A stretch of 64,000 nucleotides of DNA from JAIOSF01 sp047159865 (GTDB taxonomy: Bacteria > Campylobacterota > Campylobacteria > Campylobacterales > Arcobacteraceae), in the NCBI RefSeq assembly GCF_047159865.1, contig NZ_AP038804.1, forward strand, positions 2,232,001 through 2,296,000, in the 5' to 3' direction. This document shows positions 7,563 through 17,240 of the stretch, in pieces. Position 1 is the first letter of the stretch. Each line of letters begins with the position of its first letter. Both the position numbers and the translations under genes were made by a program. Under the pieces are notes generated by a model, which searched no databases, was not told the DNA's origin, and saw only the letters and a list, made by a program, of their open reading frames with translations.

Positions 7563-10292
7563 ATGGAAGAACAAAAAAAAACACTTACAATTATAGATAC
7601 TTTTGGATTTTTATTTAGAAGTTATTATGCACTACCACCACTCAAATCAGCTACTGGATTTCCAACAGGGATGCTTACAGGTTTTATGAATTTTATAAGT
7701 GGAATAGGGCGAGATTTCAAAACAGACTATTTAGTTTTTGCACTTGACAGTAAAGGAAAAACTTTTAGAAGTGATATTTATGAAGAGTATAAATCACATC
7801 GTCCTGAAGCTCCTGAAGATTTAAAAGCACAACTTCCAGTTGCTATTGACTTTATAGAAAAGATGGGATTTATGACAGCATCAGAAATAGGGTATGAGGC
7901 TGATGATATCATCGCTTCATTGGCACATGATGGTGTAGCCAACGGTTTAAAAATACGAATAGTTAGTCATGATAAAGATTTATATCAACTTATAAATGAT
8001 GATATATGTATGTTTGACCCAATGAAGAAAAAAGTCGTAAGCAGTGAAGAATGTTTTACTAAATATGGAGTATATCCACATCAATTTACAGACTACCAGT
8101 CACTATTAGGGGATAGTGCAGATAATGTACCTGGAGTAAAAGGGGTGGGTGCGAAAACTGCTATGGCTTTAATTCAACAGTTTGATACCCTTGATAATAT
8201 CTATGCAAATATAGATAATATTGAAAAACCGCGATGGCAAAAGCTCTTAAATGAAAATAAAGAGATGGCTTATATAAGTAAACAATTAGTAACATTAGCT
8301 ACTGATTTTCATGCTTTAGAGCATTTAGGTTCGATTGAGGCTTTGGAGTTACCAAAAGAAAATCCGATTTTAAAAATTGCAGATACATTACATGAATTTG
8401 GGATGAATAGAATTATCGATAAGGTTCATAAAGAGGGTTTAAATTACAAAACAACTATCCCTTTAGGATATGATGAATCTCAATTTCAAGTAAAAGAAAA
8501 AGAGGTTTTAAATTGTGAGTATATCCTTTTAAATCAATCTTCAAAACTTTTTGAAGTACTTAATACTATTCCAAAAAATTCTCTAGTTGCTTTTGATACA
8601 GAAACAACAGGGATAGATGCTAAAAAAGCTAATATTGTAGGCTTTTCTTTTTGTTGGGAAAATTCAAAAGCGTATTATGTGCCAATAGCACATTTCTATC
8701 TAGGTGTTGAAGAACAAATATCTTTAAATGATGCTAAAAGAGCAATAGAGTTACTAAATACCCATAAACTTATTTTACAAAACTTTAAATATGATTTAGA
8801 AGTGGTTCAAAATAATTTTGGAATTGATATAAAACTCTATGCAGATACAATGATTATGGCGTGGCTTTTAGATAGTGATAAACCTGTAGGAATGGATAAA
8901 TTAGCTATTCGACTTCTCGATGGTTATAAAACTATAGCTTTTAAAGATGTTGTTAAAAAAGGTGAAGATTTTTCAAATGTAAATATTATAGATGCTTGTG
9001 CTTATGCAGCAGAAGATGCATTTATTACTTTTAAACTTTACTTTAAAATATTGGAAGCATTTAAAGTAAATGATGAAGAATATCTTATGAAAATTGCAAC
9101 TCAAGTTGAGTTTCCTTTTGTAAATGTTTTGAATAATATGGAAAATAGAGGTATCAAAATAGATATAGCATTTTTTGAAAACCTTAAAGAAAAAAGTAAA
9201 AATAACTTATTAGAACTTACACAGTCTATATTTACTTTAGCAGGAGTTGAGTTCAATATTAACTCTCCAAAACAATTAGGAGAAGTTTTATTTGAAACAC
9301 TACAACTAACAGCATCTAAAAAAACAAAAACAGGGTATAGTACAAATGAATCAGTTCTACAAAAAATAAAAGATGAACATGAAGTTGTACCCAAAATTTT
9401 AGAATATAGAGAAGCTTTTAAATTGCATTCAACTTATATAGAACCTCTTTTAGAATTGGCAAAACAAAATGATGAAAATAAAATATATACCTCATTTTTA
9501 CAAACAGGAACTGCTACAGGAAGACTGAGTAGTAAAAATCCAAACTTACAGAATATTCCTGTACGAACAGAATCAGGACGAGCTATAAGAGAAGGTTTCA
9601 TAGCATCACCTGGTTATAAATTAGTAGGTATAGATTATTCCCAAATTGAGTTACGATTACTTGCTCATTATAGTAAAGACCCAGAATTAGTAGCAGCTTT
9701 TAGAGAAAACAAAGATATTCACTTACAAACAGCTATTAAAATTTTCGGAGAAGATGAAGCTCCAAATAAAAGAAATATAGCTAAGTCTATCAATTTTGGA
9801 CTTTTATATGGTATGGGAAGTAGAAAACTTGGAGAACAACTAGAAATCCCATCAAAGGAAGCAAAAGAGTATATTGATAGTTATTTTAAAAGTTTTAGTA
9901 CAGTAAAAGATTTTATGAAATCAATTCAAGAAAATGCTATGGAAAATGGATATGTAAAAACATTATCTGGACGAAAAAGAAGATTTGATTTTGAAAATGC
10001 AACAGGGATGATGAAAGCAACTTATGAAAGAGAATCTGTAAACACAGTGTTTCAAGGAAGTGCCTCAGACTTAATCAAACTAGCAATGATAAAAATAGAT
10101 ATGAAATATAAAAATAATAACGATTTAAAAATGTTATTACAAATACATGATGAATTGATATTTGAAGTTAAAGAGGAAAAATTAGACGAAATAACAGAGA
10201 AACTTACTTATATAATGGAAAATATTTACAAACTAGAAGTACCATTAAAGGTGAGTTTATCAATTGGAAATAATTGGGCAGACCTAAAATAA
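7563..10292 (+). CDS. polA: DNA polymerase I
   Basis: A 909-residue three-domain polymerase for Okazaki-fragment processing and repair. Residues 1-300 are the 5'-3' exonuclease (Y-E-A-D-D-I-I-A, then S-H-D-K-D-L-Y-Q-L and G-D-S-A-D-N-V-P-G-V). From about residue 340 the 3'-5' proofreading exonuclease is intact: F-D-T-E-T-T-G, N-F-K-Y-D-L-E, Y-A-A-E-D-A. The polymerase domain carries D-Y-S-Q-I-E-L-R (near residue 692), K-S-I-N-F-G-L-L-Y-G-M (the O-helix) and Q-I-H-D-E-L (near residue 860). All catalytic acids are present. It starts 17 bases after the secretin gene. Confidence 0.97.
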   Translation: MEEQKKTLTIIDTFGFLFRSYYALPPLKSATGFPTGMLTGFMNFISGIGRDFKTDYLVFALDSKGKTFRSDIYEEYKSHRPEAPEDLKAQLPVAIDFIEKMGFMTASEIGYEADDIIASLAHDGVANGLKIRIVSHDKDLYQLINDDICMFDPMKKKVVSSEECFTKYGVYPHQFTDYQSLLGDSADNVPGVKGVGAKTAMALIQQFDTLDNIYANIDNIEKPRWQKLLNENKEMAYISKQLVTLATDFHALEHLGSIEALELPKENPILKIADTLHEFGMNRIIDKVHKEGLNYKTTIPLGYDESQFQVKEKEVLNCEYILLNQSSKLFEVLNTIPKNSLVAFDTETTGIDAKKANIVGFSFCWENSKAYYVPIAHFYLGVEEQISLNDAKRAIELLNTHKLILQNFKYDLEVVQNNFGIDIKLYADTMIMAWLLDSDKPVGMDKLAIRLLDGYKTIAFKDVVKKGEDFSNVNIIDACAYAAEDAFITFKLYFKILEAFKVNDEEYLMKIATQVEFPFVNVLNNMENRGIKIDIAFFENLKEKSKNNLLELTQSIFTLAGVEFNINSPKQLGEVLFETLQLTASKKTKTGYSTNESVLQKIKDEHEVVPKILEYREAFKLHSTYIEPLLELAKQNDENKIYTSFLQTGTATGRLSSKNPNLQNIPVRTESGRAIREGFIASPGYKLVGIDYSQIELRLLAHYSKDPELVAAFRENKDIHLQTAIKIFGEDEAPNKRNIAKSINFGLLYGMGSRKLGEQLEIPSKEAKEYIDSYFKSFSTVKDFMKSIQENAMENGYVKTLSGRKRRFDFENATGMMKATYERESVNTVFQGSASDLIKLAMIKIDMKYKNNNDLKMLLQIHDELIFEVKEEKLDEITEKLTYIMENIYKLEVPLKVSLSIGNNWADLK

Positions 10293-10348
10293 TTTTTTAA
10301 GTTTTTATATAATTTGTTTCGGTACTATATATTTATTAGTATATGTCT

Positions 10349-10377
10349 TTGACATAAATAACTATTTTAGATACAAT
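10349..10377 (+). promoter_or_regulatory. Sigma-70 promoter for the response-regulator operon
   Basis: TTGACA at 10349-10354 is separated by exactly 17 bases from TACAAT at 10372-10377. It lies 33 bases before the first possible start codon of the next gene, in the polA-regulator gap. A full -35 box is unusual for this group, which suggests a fairly strong promoter. Confidence 0.65.
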
Positions 10378-10410
10378 AACAAAATATAACTATAGGAAAT
10401 ACGAAGTATT

Positions 10411-11082
10411 ATGATAAAAAAAATAAGAAAATTTAGCAATATGTCGATTTTATGTATAACAGATAATAAAAAAACGATTCAAGATATTCAAAATAAATTT
10501 AAAGATGCAAAAAATCTATTATTTTTAACTACTTTGGAAGAGATTAAAAACGAAACAAAACCGTATGATATTTTATTGTTAGATTATAGTATTTCAAACG
10601 CATTAGAGTTATTAAAAGAGCTCAAGCTTATAAAACCTATGTTGCCGAAGATTGCTATCCTAACAGGAGATGATGAAAAAGATATGGTAGACTGTATTAA
10701 TTATGGTGCATATTCAATATTGTCAAATCCTATTAGCTACAATGATTTAAAACTTTCAATTGTAATGGCTCTTAACCAATCAAAAAGAGTTGATAAAGTT
10801 TCTTTAAATCACGGTATCTATTATGATGATTATAGAGAAAGATTCTATAATGATAATGAAGCGATAAATTTTACACGCTTTGAGTTTGATTTGTTAAAAT
10901 TACTTTTAGACAATCACAATAGAATTATTAGCTATGATGAGATAAAAGAAAAAGTTTGGAAAGAAAAGAAAATGAGTATTTTTACAATGAGAAATGTTGT
11001 TAATAAAATCAGAAATAAAACTTATTATGAGATTATTAAAAACAATTCATCATCAGGTTACCAAATAGACGATATACAATAA
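10411..11082 (+). CDS. OmpR-type response regulator with a degenerate receiver
   Basis: This 223-residue protein has a receiver-like half (to about residue 125) and a winged-helix half (R-F-E-F-D-L-L-K-L-L-L, then V-W-K-E, then V-V-N-K-I-R-N-K) typical of OmpR/PhoB regulators. In the receiver the phosphoacceptor aspartate (I-L-L-L-D-Y-S) and the threonine (A-I-L-T-G-D) remain, but only one of the acidic pair is seen (C-I-T-D-N) and the invariant lysine before proline is asparagine (S-N-P). Phosphorylation-dependent switching is therefore doubtful. No sensor kinase is adjacent. The start may be ATG 10411 or ATG 10441; the latter aligns better with the first receiver strand. The two small genes behind it probably share its transcript. 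Confidence 0.8.
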   Translation: MIKKIRKFSNMSILCITDNKKTIQDIQNKFKDAKNLLFLTTLEEIKNETKPYDILLLDYSISNALELLKELKLIKPMLPKIAILTGDDEKDMVDCINYGAYSILSNPISYNDLKLSIVMALNQSKRVDKVSLNHGIYYDDYRERFYNDNEAINFTRFEFDLLKLLLDNHNRIISYDEIKEKVWKEKKMSIFTMRNVVNKIRNKTYYEIIKNNSSSGYQIDDIQ

Positions 11083-11087
11083 AAAGA

Positions 11088-11291
11088 ATGGACAACATAA
11101 TGGAAGAGCAAATAGTATCAAAAGATGAAATAGTAGAGATGTTTTCTCTAGGTGTACTAGAAGATAATGAACATGGTTGGTTACTATATGGACAAGAGAT
11201 TCAAATCATTGCTTTGCATGAAACAGACCCTAAGTATATGCAAGATGTTACAAATGCTAGTTTTTATAAACTAGTCCCAATAAAAAAATAA
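11088..11291 (+). CDS. Conserved-looking small acidic protein (67 aa)
   Basis: It lies five bases after the regulator gene and 15 before the next small gene, so it is probably in the same operon. The peptide is acidic and compact, with E-Q-I-V-S-K-D-E-I-V-E-M-F-S-L-G-V-L and G-W-L-L-Y-G-Q-E-I. The internal ATG at 11100, with GGA eight bases upstream, is an alternative start that would remove four residues. No signal peptide, membrane segment or metal-binding motif is visible. I do not recognise a family. Confidence 0.6.
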   Translation: MDNIMEEQIVSKDEIVEMFSLGVLEDNEHGWLLYGQEIQIIALHETDPKYMQDVTNASFYKLVPIKK

Positions 11292-11306
11292 AAGGAGAAT
11301 TTAAAT

Positions 11307-11573
11307 ATGTCACATTGCCCCTTTTGTAAAAAAAAGATAGCCATGAGTAAGGCATTTTGCTCAAGAAGTTGTAAAGAGAATTACTTTCAACTTATTGCGA
11401 TTCAAATACCGAAACTATTTCTAAAAAGAATCTATGTCTTTTGTAGTAAAGAAGAAAGAGAAAAAGAGATTGCTAACTTTGCTGCTAGACATAAATGGAG
11501 ATTAGATTTATTGAAAAATAAAATCGAAGATGAGGCTATAAAAATGGGGTATATCAAAGACCCCAACGCCTAA
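11307..11573 (+). CDS. Small zinc-finger-like protein (88 aa)
   Basis: The N-terminus has C-P-F-C followed by F-C-S-R-S-C-K-E-N-Y-F, two cysteine pairs spaced like a treble-clef or MYND-type zinc site similar to that of YacG and related small proteins. The remainder is basic and helical (E-E-R-E-K-E-I-A-N-F-A-A-R-H-K-W-R). AAAGGAG stands ten bases before the start. It closes the regulator operon and ends one base before the converging lgt gene. Function unknown; nucleic-acid or protein binding through zinc is an inference from the cysteines only. Confidence 0.65.
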   Translation: MSHCPFCKKKIAMSKAFCSRSCKENYFQLIAIQIPKLFLKRIYVFCSKEEREKEIANFAARHKWRLDLLKNKIEDEAIKMGYIKDPNA

Positions 11574-11574
11574 T

Positions 11575-12402
11575 CTAATTTACTTTATACTTTTTATATA
11601 CACTTATATAAAGTATAGAGCAAAGAATTGCAAATACTCCTGAAATAATCATTCCCATCGTTAACCATTTTGTACCCATTAAAAAGCCTAGTTGAATATC
11701 GGGTTGTCGGAATACTTCAGCTATGATTCTCATAATTGAATATAAAATCACATACAATAAAGCAATTTGACCATCAAATTGTTTTTTCGTTCTAATAGTA
11801 TATAAAATAACAAATACTACAAAACCTTCTAAAAAAGCTTCATATAAAGCAGAAGGGTGTCGTAAAACTCCATTTACATAAATACCCCATGATACATCTG
11901 TTGCACGACCTACAAGTTCTTGATTTACAAAATTCCCAATTCTACCAAAAATATAGCCTAAAGGAACAGCTAAAGCAGCAATATCTGTCATAAACCAAAA
12001 ACTCATCTTGTTTTTTCTACACCATAAATAAGATGCAATAATAAAACCAGCCAAAGCTCCATGATAACTCATACCTGAGATACCGATAAAAGAACCATCT
12101 GCTGCAAAAGGGTTAAATATTTGCCAAGGATTCACAAGATAGTAGCTTGTGTGTGGATCGTAAAATAAAACATATCCTAGTCTAGCTCCCAAAATAACAC
12201 CTATTTCAACCCACCAAACATAACTACCAAAAAGATCTTTGTCTATAGCTAAATTATCTTTTTTTATAATCCAATCTGCAATATAAATTGCACTTAATAG
12301 TGCCATTGCATACATTATTCCGTACCAATGTACACTAACCCCAAATATATTAAATGCTACAGGGTCAAAATTACTATAAATATTATTCCAAGTTTCCATC
12401 AA
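11575..12402 (-). CDS. lgt: Prolipoprotein diacylglyceryl transferase
   Basis: A 275-residue multi-span inner-membrane enzyme that moves diacylglycerol from phosphatidylglycerol to the lipobox cysteine of prolipoproteins. The family signature is present as G-R-I-G-N-F-V-N-Q-E-L-V-G, preceded by Y-H-G-A-L-A-G with the conserved histidine and W-Y-G-I-M-Y near the start. At least six hydrophobic segments can be counted. Two adjacent ATG codons open the frame; either may be used. It is 19 bases downstream of the Fe-S gene on the same strand and may be co-transcribed with it. Confidence 0.96.
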   Translation of the reverse strand: MMETWNNIYSNFDPVAFNIFGVSVHWYGIMYAMALLSAIYIADWIIKKDNLAIDKDLFGSYVWWVEIGVILGARLGYVLFYDPHTSYYLVNPWQIFNPFAADGSFIGISGMSYHGALAGFIIASYLWCRKNKMSFWFMTDIAALAVPLGYIFGRIGNFVNQELVGRATDVSWGIYVNGVLRHPSALYEAFLEGFVVFVILYTIRTKKQFDGQIALLYVILYSIMRIIAEVFRQPDIQLGFLMGTKWLTMGMIISGVFAILCSILYISVYKKYKVN

Positions 12403-12421
12403 GTATTTTGTTCCTTACTTT

Positions 12422-13717
12422 TTAATCTAAAGCATCTGCAATAAGTTCTATAGGATTTTTAAAAACTACTTGAGTATCTGTTCTTCCTAAACTATCTGTT
12501 ATTTGCATTCTACAAGCACTACATTCTGCACTCACAACAGAAGCTTTTGTTTTATTGATCATTGCAGCTTTTTTAACACCGACTGCTTTTGCTAAATGAT
12601 ATTTTTCACTTTGCATAGTAACACCACCAAAACCACAACATTCATTTGAATCAGACATCTCATCTATCTCATAATTTTGTTCAATTAATTTTCGAGGTTC
12701 TTTTGAAATACCTTGCATTTTTTTAGCATGGCAAGGATCATGATAGGTAACTATATCATTCATCTTTTTACCATGTGATTTTAATAAATCTGCTAATTCA
12801 GTACTATCTTCTAACCACTTTGTCGCCATCAGAACTTTAGGAGCTAATTTTTCTGCTCTTTTTTTCCATTCGGGTTGATCGTGGAAGTAGTGTGCCCAAT
12901 CAATGTTTATCATAGCACTACAAGTAGCTTCTGGAATAATAATAGAATCAACTTCATCGATAAATGTTTCAAAATATTTTATGTTTTTTTTAGCTAGATC
13001 ATCAACTGTATCAAAATCACCTGTAAAATAAGCAGGAGCACTACAACATAATTGTTTTTTAGGAATCATTACATCTATTTCCAATTTTTCTAAAATCTTT
13101 AATAAACTTTTTCCAATATTTGTATATGCATAATTACCCATACATCCAATAAAAATAGCTACTTTTTGTTTTTTCTCTTCAGCTACTTCAACTTTGGAAT
13201 TTTTAATTTGTTCAGGATATGAATTTAAAAATGATTTTCTATCTGCATAGGGAAGTGTTCTATCTTTTATAAGTTCAATTGGAAATTGAAATCTTGATTT
13301 TGCACCTTGGTTTTTTGATTCGATTTTTAAACCACAAGTTTGAAATACCCATCCAAGTTTAGCCATAAAATCCATCACTTTTCTATGTCGTAAAAGATAA
13401 AAAAATGCTCGTTTATACCAAGCTATTCCATATTTTTTAGCTATATCTGAACGGACTTGTTCGATTATCATATCTGTTGGAAGGTCATTTGGACAGGCTT
13501 CTACACAGTTAGTACATAAAAAACAACTTTCAAATATCTCTTTTGCTGTTTCATCCAACTCTAGCTCATCTCTTTTATAAGCACCAAGTAGATCGATAAA
13601 CCCTCTAGGACTTGTTGCTTCATCTTGATTTACATTAAAAATTGTACAATTTGTTTTACATTTTCCACACTTTATACAATCATCACTTATTTCTGTATAA
13701 TTAAACTTATTATTCAT
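12422..13717 (-). CDS. Fe-S oxidoreductase subunit with CCG domains (GlcF/HdrD-like)
   Basis: This 431-residue protein begins with two 4Fe-4S ferredoxin motifs (C-I-K-C-G-K-C-K-T-N-C, then C-F-L-C-T-N-C-V-E-A-C-P). Two cysteine-rich CCG domains follow (F-I-G-C-M-G-N ending in L-C-C-S-A-P; then H-D-P-C-H-A ending in E-C-C-G-F-G-G). This order is that of GlcF (glycolate oxidase), GlpC and HdrD-type proteins that pass electrons from a flavoprotein partner to quinone or thiols. No flavin dehydrogenase gene is adjacent, so the substrate cannot be named. Its ATG overlaps the stop of the upstream ABC-F gene (TAATG), a sign of translational coupling to an unrelated function. Confidence 0.85.
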   Translation of the reverse strand: MNNKFNYTEISDDCIKCGKCKTNCTIFNVNQDEATSPRGFIDLLGAYKRDELELDETAKEIFESCFLCTNCVEACPNDLPTDMIIEQVRSDIAKKYGIAWYKRAFFYLLRHRKVMDFMAKLGWVFQTCGLKIESKNQGAKSRFQFPIELIKDRTLPYADRKSFLNSYPEQIKNSKVEVAEEKKQKVAIFIGCMGNYAYTNIGKSLLKILEKLEIDVMIPKKQLCCSAPAYFTGDFDTVDDLAKKNIKYFETFIDEVDSIIIPEATCSAMINIDWAHYFHDQPEWKKRAEKLAPKVLMATKWLEDSTELADLLKSHGKKMNDIVTYHDPCHAKKMQGISKEPRKLIEQNYEIDEMSDSNECCGFGGVTMQSEKYHLAKAVGVKKAAMINKTKASVVSAECSACRMQITDSLGRTDTQVVFKNPIELIADALD

Positions 13718-15669
13718 TATTTAAAACTCTCCACTAATTCTTCTAATTCTAAAAATCTTTCAACCTTCGTCTCATATATATTATTTGTGCTATTTAACTC
13801 TTCACTTACAGCTAATAAACCTTTTTGTTCGTAACATTTAGGATCCATAATACACTCGTTTAACTCTTCTATTTTTAACTCTAAAGCCTCTATCTCTTTT
13901 GGTAAAGTTTCATAATCTCTTTTATCATTAAATGTTAATTTTACCTTAACCTTTTTTTGAGGAACTTCTTTTAATTCTACTGTTTTAACCACTTCATTTG
14001 TTTTGGAGTTTTCCATCTCTTCTACATATTTAGCATCTTTTTCATCTTCAAGGTATTCACTATATTTTTGATAACTTTCCTCTAATAATCCATCACCTTT
14101 AAATATATAAAGTTTTTTGGCAATCTTATCTACAAAATATCTATCATGACTTACAAATATTAAAGCACCTTGAAAATTCATAAGATATTTTTCAAGTATA
14201 TTAATCGTTGGAATATCCAAATCATTTGTAGGTTCATCCATGATTAAAACATCGAATTTTTTTGTAAAAAGTAGGGCTAAAGCGATTCTATTTTTCTCTC
14301 CACCACTTAAAACTCCAACTTTTTTTTCTAAATACTCTTTTGGAAATAAAAAGTTTTTTAAGTAACCATATACATGCATATTTCTACCATCATTGAGTTC
14401 AACTCTATCCCCACCATCAGGACAAAACTGATGCATGATAGTTTGGTTTTCATCTAACATCTCTCTATGCTGATCAAAGTATCCTACTTTAAACTCACCT
14501 TTTTTAAAACTACCTTTATCTATTTTTAGACGCTCAAGGAATACTTTTAAAATAGTTGATTTCCCACTTCCATTTGGACCTACGATTGCTATAGTATCTC
14601 GTTGTAAAATTCTTGCAGTAAAATCTTTGATAAGGGGTTTGTTTCCTAAAGTTAAATATACATTATCTAACTCAAAAAGCATTTTCTTTTTATTTTTTGT
14701 ATCACCATCATTGAAAGATTTTTGCTCTCTTTCAATATCAAGTTTCATTTTATTTATTTTGGCAGGATTTGATTTTACTTTTTCTTTTAGTGCAAAATAG
14801 TTGTCTTTTCTTAGTACATTTCTTTTTCTTCGTGCTGTTACTCCATGTTGCATCCAGTGAGCTTCATCTCTTAGTTTACTTACTAGGTTATCATGTTCTT
14901 TTTGAAGATGAAGAAGATTTTGCTCTTTTTGGGCTAAATAATCTTTATATCCACCTCTATATTTTGTAAGTGTTCCATCTTCTATCTCTATAATATTTGT
15001 AGCAACATTATCTAAAAAGTATCTATCATGAGAGATGAAAAGTAAAGTGAAGTTTTCTTTTAAAAGTATTGTTTCTAAAAACTCTACCATATAAACATCG
15101 AGGTGATTTGTAGGCTCATCTAAAAGTAAAATATCTGGTTTTTTCAAAATCAATCCAGCAAGACCAACTCTTCGTTGCTCCCCACCACTTAAAAGATTGA
15201 CATCTTTATATTCGTAATGTTTTAAGTCAAATTCTTGAAGTACTCTTTGAATTTTGTTGTCTAAATCCCAAGCATTATGATGGTCTAAATATGTCATATA
15301 GTGTGATTGTTGTTTGAGTAACTCTTCATTTTCAAAATCTGTAGCTAAAAGTTCAGAGATACGATTGTACTCTCTTTGAGCATGCTTGAGTTCTACTAGT
15401 TGCTCCTCAATTGCATCTCTTACGGTTAATCCTGATTTAAATTTTGGTTGCTGATCGAGCATCTCTATTTTAATCGATTTATCAATAGCTATCTCACCAC
15501 TATCTGGTTCAACATCTTTTGTAATGATTTTCATAAAAGTTGATTTACCTTGACCATTTTGACCAATAACAGCAACTCTTTGTTTCTCTTGAAGTGTAAA
15601 GTTAATATCTTTTAAGATAACTTTTATATCGTATTGTTTATTTATTTTCTGTAAGTCTATTAGTGCCAT
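13717..15669 (-). CDS. ABC-F family ATPase (Uup-like)
   Basis: A soluble protein of 650 residues with two ABC ATPase domains and no membrane segments. The Walker A motifs are G-Q-N-G-Q-G-K-S-T and G-P-N-G-S-G-K-S-T; the signatures are L-S-G-G-E-Q-R-R-V and L-S-G-G-E-K-N-R-I; the Walker B sequences are L-L-L-D-E-P-T-N-H-L-D and L-I-M-D-E-P-T-N-D-L-D. The domains are joined by a basic coiled-coil linker (H-G-V-T-A-R-R-K-R-N), and a charged C-terminal coiled coil follows K-V-K-L-T-F-N-D-K-R-D-Y-E-T-L-P, as in Uup. ABC-F proteins act on the ribosome; Uup has also been linked to branched DNA. Which role applies here is open. Confidence 0.93.
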   Translation of the reverse strand: MALIDLQKINKQYDIKVILKDINFTLQEKQRVAVIGQNGQGKSTFMKIITKDVEPDSGEIAIDKSIKIEMLDQQPKFKSGLTVRDAIEEQLVELKHAQREYNRISELLATDFENEELLKQQSHYMTYLDHHNAWDLDNKIQRVLQEFDLKHYEYKDVNLLSGGEQRRVGLAGLILKKPDILLLDEPTNHLDVYMVEFLETILLKENFTLLFISHDRYFLDNVATNIIEIEDGTLTKYRGGYKDYLAQKEQNLLHLQKEHDNLVSKLRDEAHWMQHGVTARRKRNVLRKDNYFALKEKVKSNPAKINKMKLDIEREQKSFNDGDTKNKKKMLFELDNVYLTLGNKPLIKDFTARILQRDTIAIVGPNGSGKSTILKVFLERLKIDKGSFKKGEFKVGYFDQHREMLDENQTIMHQFCPDGGDRVELNDGRNMHVYGYLKNFLFPKEYLEKKVGVLSGGEKNRIALALLFTKKFDVLIMDEPTNDLDIPTINILEKYLMNFQGALIFVSHDRYFVDKIAKKLYIFKGDGLLEESYQKYSEYLEDEKDAKYVEEMENSKTNEVVKTVELKEVPQKKVKVKLTFNDKRDYETLPKEIEALELKIEELNECIMDPKCYEQKGLLAVSEELNSTNNIYETKVERFLELEELVESFK

Positions 15670-15762
15670 CTATGTTTGCTATTTCCTAATATAAAATATT
15701 TGTTCTATTTACACGCGATTATATCTAAAATTTACTAGATATAATCTTGTGAAATATTTTTT

Positions 15763-15821
15763 ATATAAAGGAACTAATAGTTTTGTAAGGTTACGATCAG
15801 TTAGATTTAGTTCCTTATATA
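15763..15821 (-). terminator. Hairpin at the 3' end of nhaA
   Basis: AAGGAACTAA at 15768-15777 pairs perfectly with TTAGTTCCTT at 15807-15816, and the flanks add further A-T pairs. The right arm overlaps the nhaA stop codon. Read on the minus strand the tract after the stem is A/T-rich but not a clean run of T, so termination is only likely. An attenuator or mRNA-stabilising stem is possible. Confidence 0.4.
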
Positions 15822-17155
15822 TCTTTTTTTTGATTAGAAACCATCTTCAACCAAAAATACCCAAATAATCCCGCAAATAAAGAAGCTGATAAAATAGCGA
15901 TTTTAGCTTGAAATATTAATTCAGGGGTATTTTTAAAAGCTAAATCAGCTACAAAAATTGACATGGTAAATCCAATTCCACCCAAAAAAGCAACACCAAA
16001 TATTTGACTCATAGAACTATTCTCAGGAAGTTGTGCAATTTTTAATTTGATTGCTAACCATGAAACACCAAAGATACCGATCACTTTACCTAAAATCAAA
16101 CCACCAATGATTCCTAAAGAAACTGGTTGCATAATTGTATCACCAATTGAACTAAAATCTATACTTATTCCAGCATTTGCAAGTGCAAAAAAAGGGATAA
16201 CAAGTAAAGCAACAGGAAGATGTAAATCATGTTCTAATTTAGAAGCAGGTGTACCAACTGCATCGATTTTATCTTTGATATTTAAAAGTATCGCTTTTTG
16301 TTTTTCATGCATAACATGATCTGTAGTAACGGGATATTTCGCATATTCATCTATCAGCCCTTTTGTATCATCAACAAAAGTTACAGGTGTTTCTTTCGGT
16401 TTTGAGGGGATTGTTAATGCTGCAATTACTCCTGCTATTGTTGCATGAACACCTGATTCAAGCATAAAAAACCACATAAATAATCCAACAACAAAATAAG
16501 GTAAAATCATATGAATTCCAAACCTATTAAAAGAGATCATTATCAAAAACATAACTCCTGACAATACCAATGCCATTGTATTAATAGTATCTGTATAAAA
16601 TATTGCTATAACTAAAACAGCACCTAAATCATCAACAATAGCAAGTGCAACAAGAAAAGTTACAAGAGCAGGGGGAACCCGTTTTCCTAATAATACCAAA
16701 GCACTAATAGCAAATGCAATATCAGTTGCCATAGGTATTCCCCAACCTCCAGCACCAACTGTGCCATAATTTAAGTACAAATAAATCAGTGCAGGGAAAA
16801 CCATTCCACCTATTGCTGCTAATATTGGTAAAATAGCAACTTTGATATTTGATAGTTCACCTGCTAAAATTTCTCTTTTTATCTCAAGACCAATAATAAA
16901 AAAGAAAATAGCCATAAGTCCATCATTTATCCAATGATGCAAAGAGTGAGATAACTCCCATGAACCAATATTAAAATCTATTTTCATATGAAAAAAATGT
17001 TCATATATTTCAGACAAAGGTGAATTTGCAAGTAACAAAGCAAGTACTGTCATACACATCAGTACCAACCCTGTAGTAGTTTGAGCATGTAGAAAATGTT
17101 CAAATGGTGTAGACACTCTTCTAAAAGCTTTCTCCCAAGGTGCGTATAGTTTCAT
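15815..17155 (-). CDS. nhaA: Na+/H+ antiporter NhaA
   Basis: A 446-residue inner-membrane antiporter that expels sodium in exchange for protons. The key segment V-D-D-L-G-A-V-L-V-I-A carries the paired aspartates that bind sodium, and F-F-I-I-G-L-E-I-K-R-E-I and G-G-I-G-F-T-M-S-I-F are family landmarks. It is somewhat longer than E. coli NhaA (388 residues) because of a charged cytoplasmic insert (D-D-T-K-G-L-I-D-E-Y-A-K) in the middle. The start has a good ribosome site (AAAGGAGAAACAT before ATG). Sodium handling fits a marine or brackish relative; a second antiporter of the NhaC family lies at 27503. Confidence 0.97.
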   Translation of the reverse strand: MKLYAPWEKAFRRVSTPFEHFLHAQTTTGLVLMCMTVLALLLANSPLSEIYEHFFHMKIDFNIGSWELSHSLHHWINDGLMAIFFFIIGLEIKREILAGELSNIKVAILPILAAIGGMVFPALIYLYLNYGTVGAGGWGIPMATDIAFAISALVLLGKRVPPALVTFLVALAIVDDLGAVLVIAIFYTDTINTMALVLSGVMFLIMISFNRFGIHMILPYFVVGLFMWFFMLESGVHATIAGVIAALTIPSKPKETPVTFVDDTKGLIDEYAKYPVTTDHVMHEKQKAILLNIKDKIDAVGTPASKLEHDLHLPVALLVIPFFALANAGISIDFSSIGDTIMQPVSLGIIGGLILGKVIGIFGVSWLAIKLKIAQLPENSSMSQIFGVAFLGGIGFTMSIFVADLAFKNTPELIFQAKIAILSASLFAGLFGYFWLKMVSNQKKDI

Positions 17156-17240
17156 ATATGTTTCTCCTTTTTTTGTAAAATTGATTTTATAGTTTTCATA
17201 TAATAAATATATAATATCAAAAATTTTATTTTACAAATAT

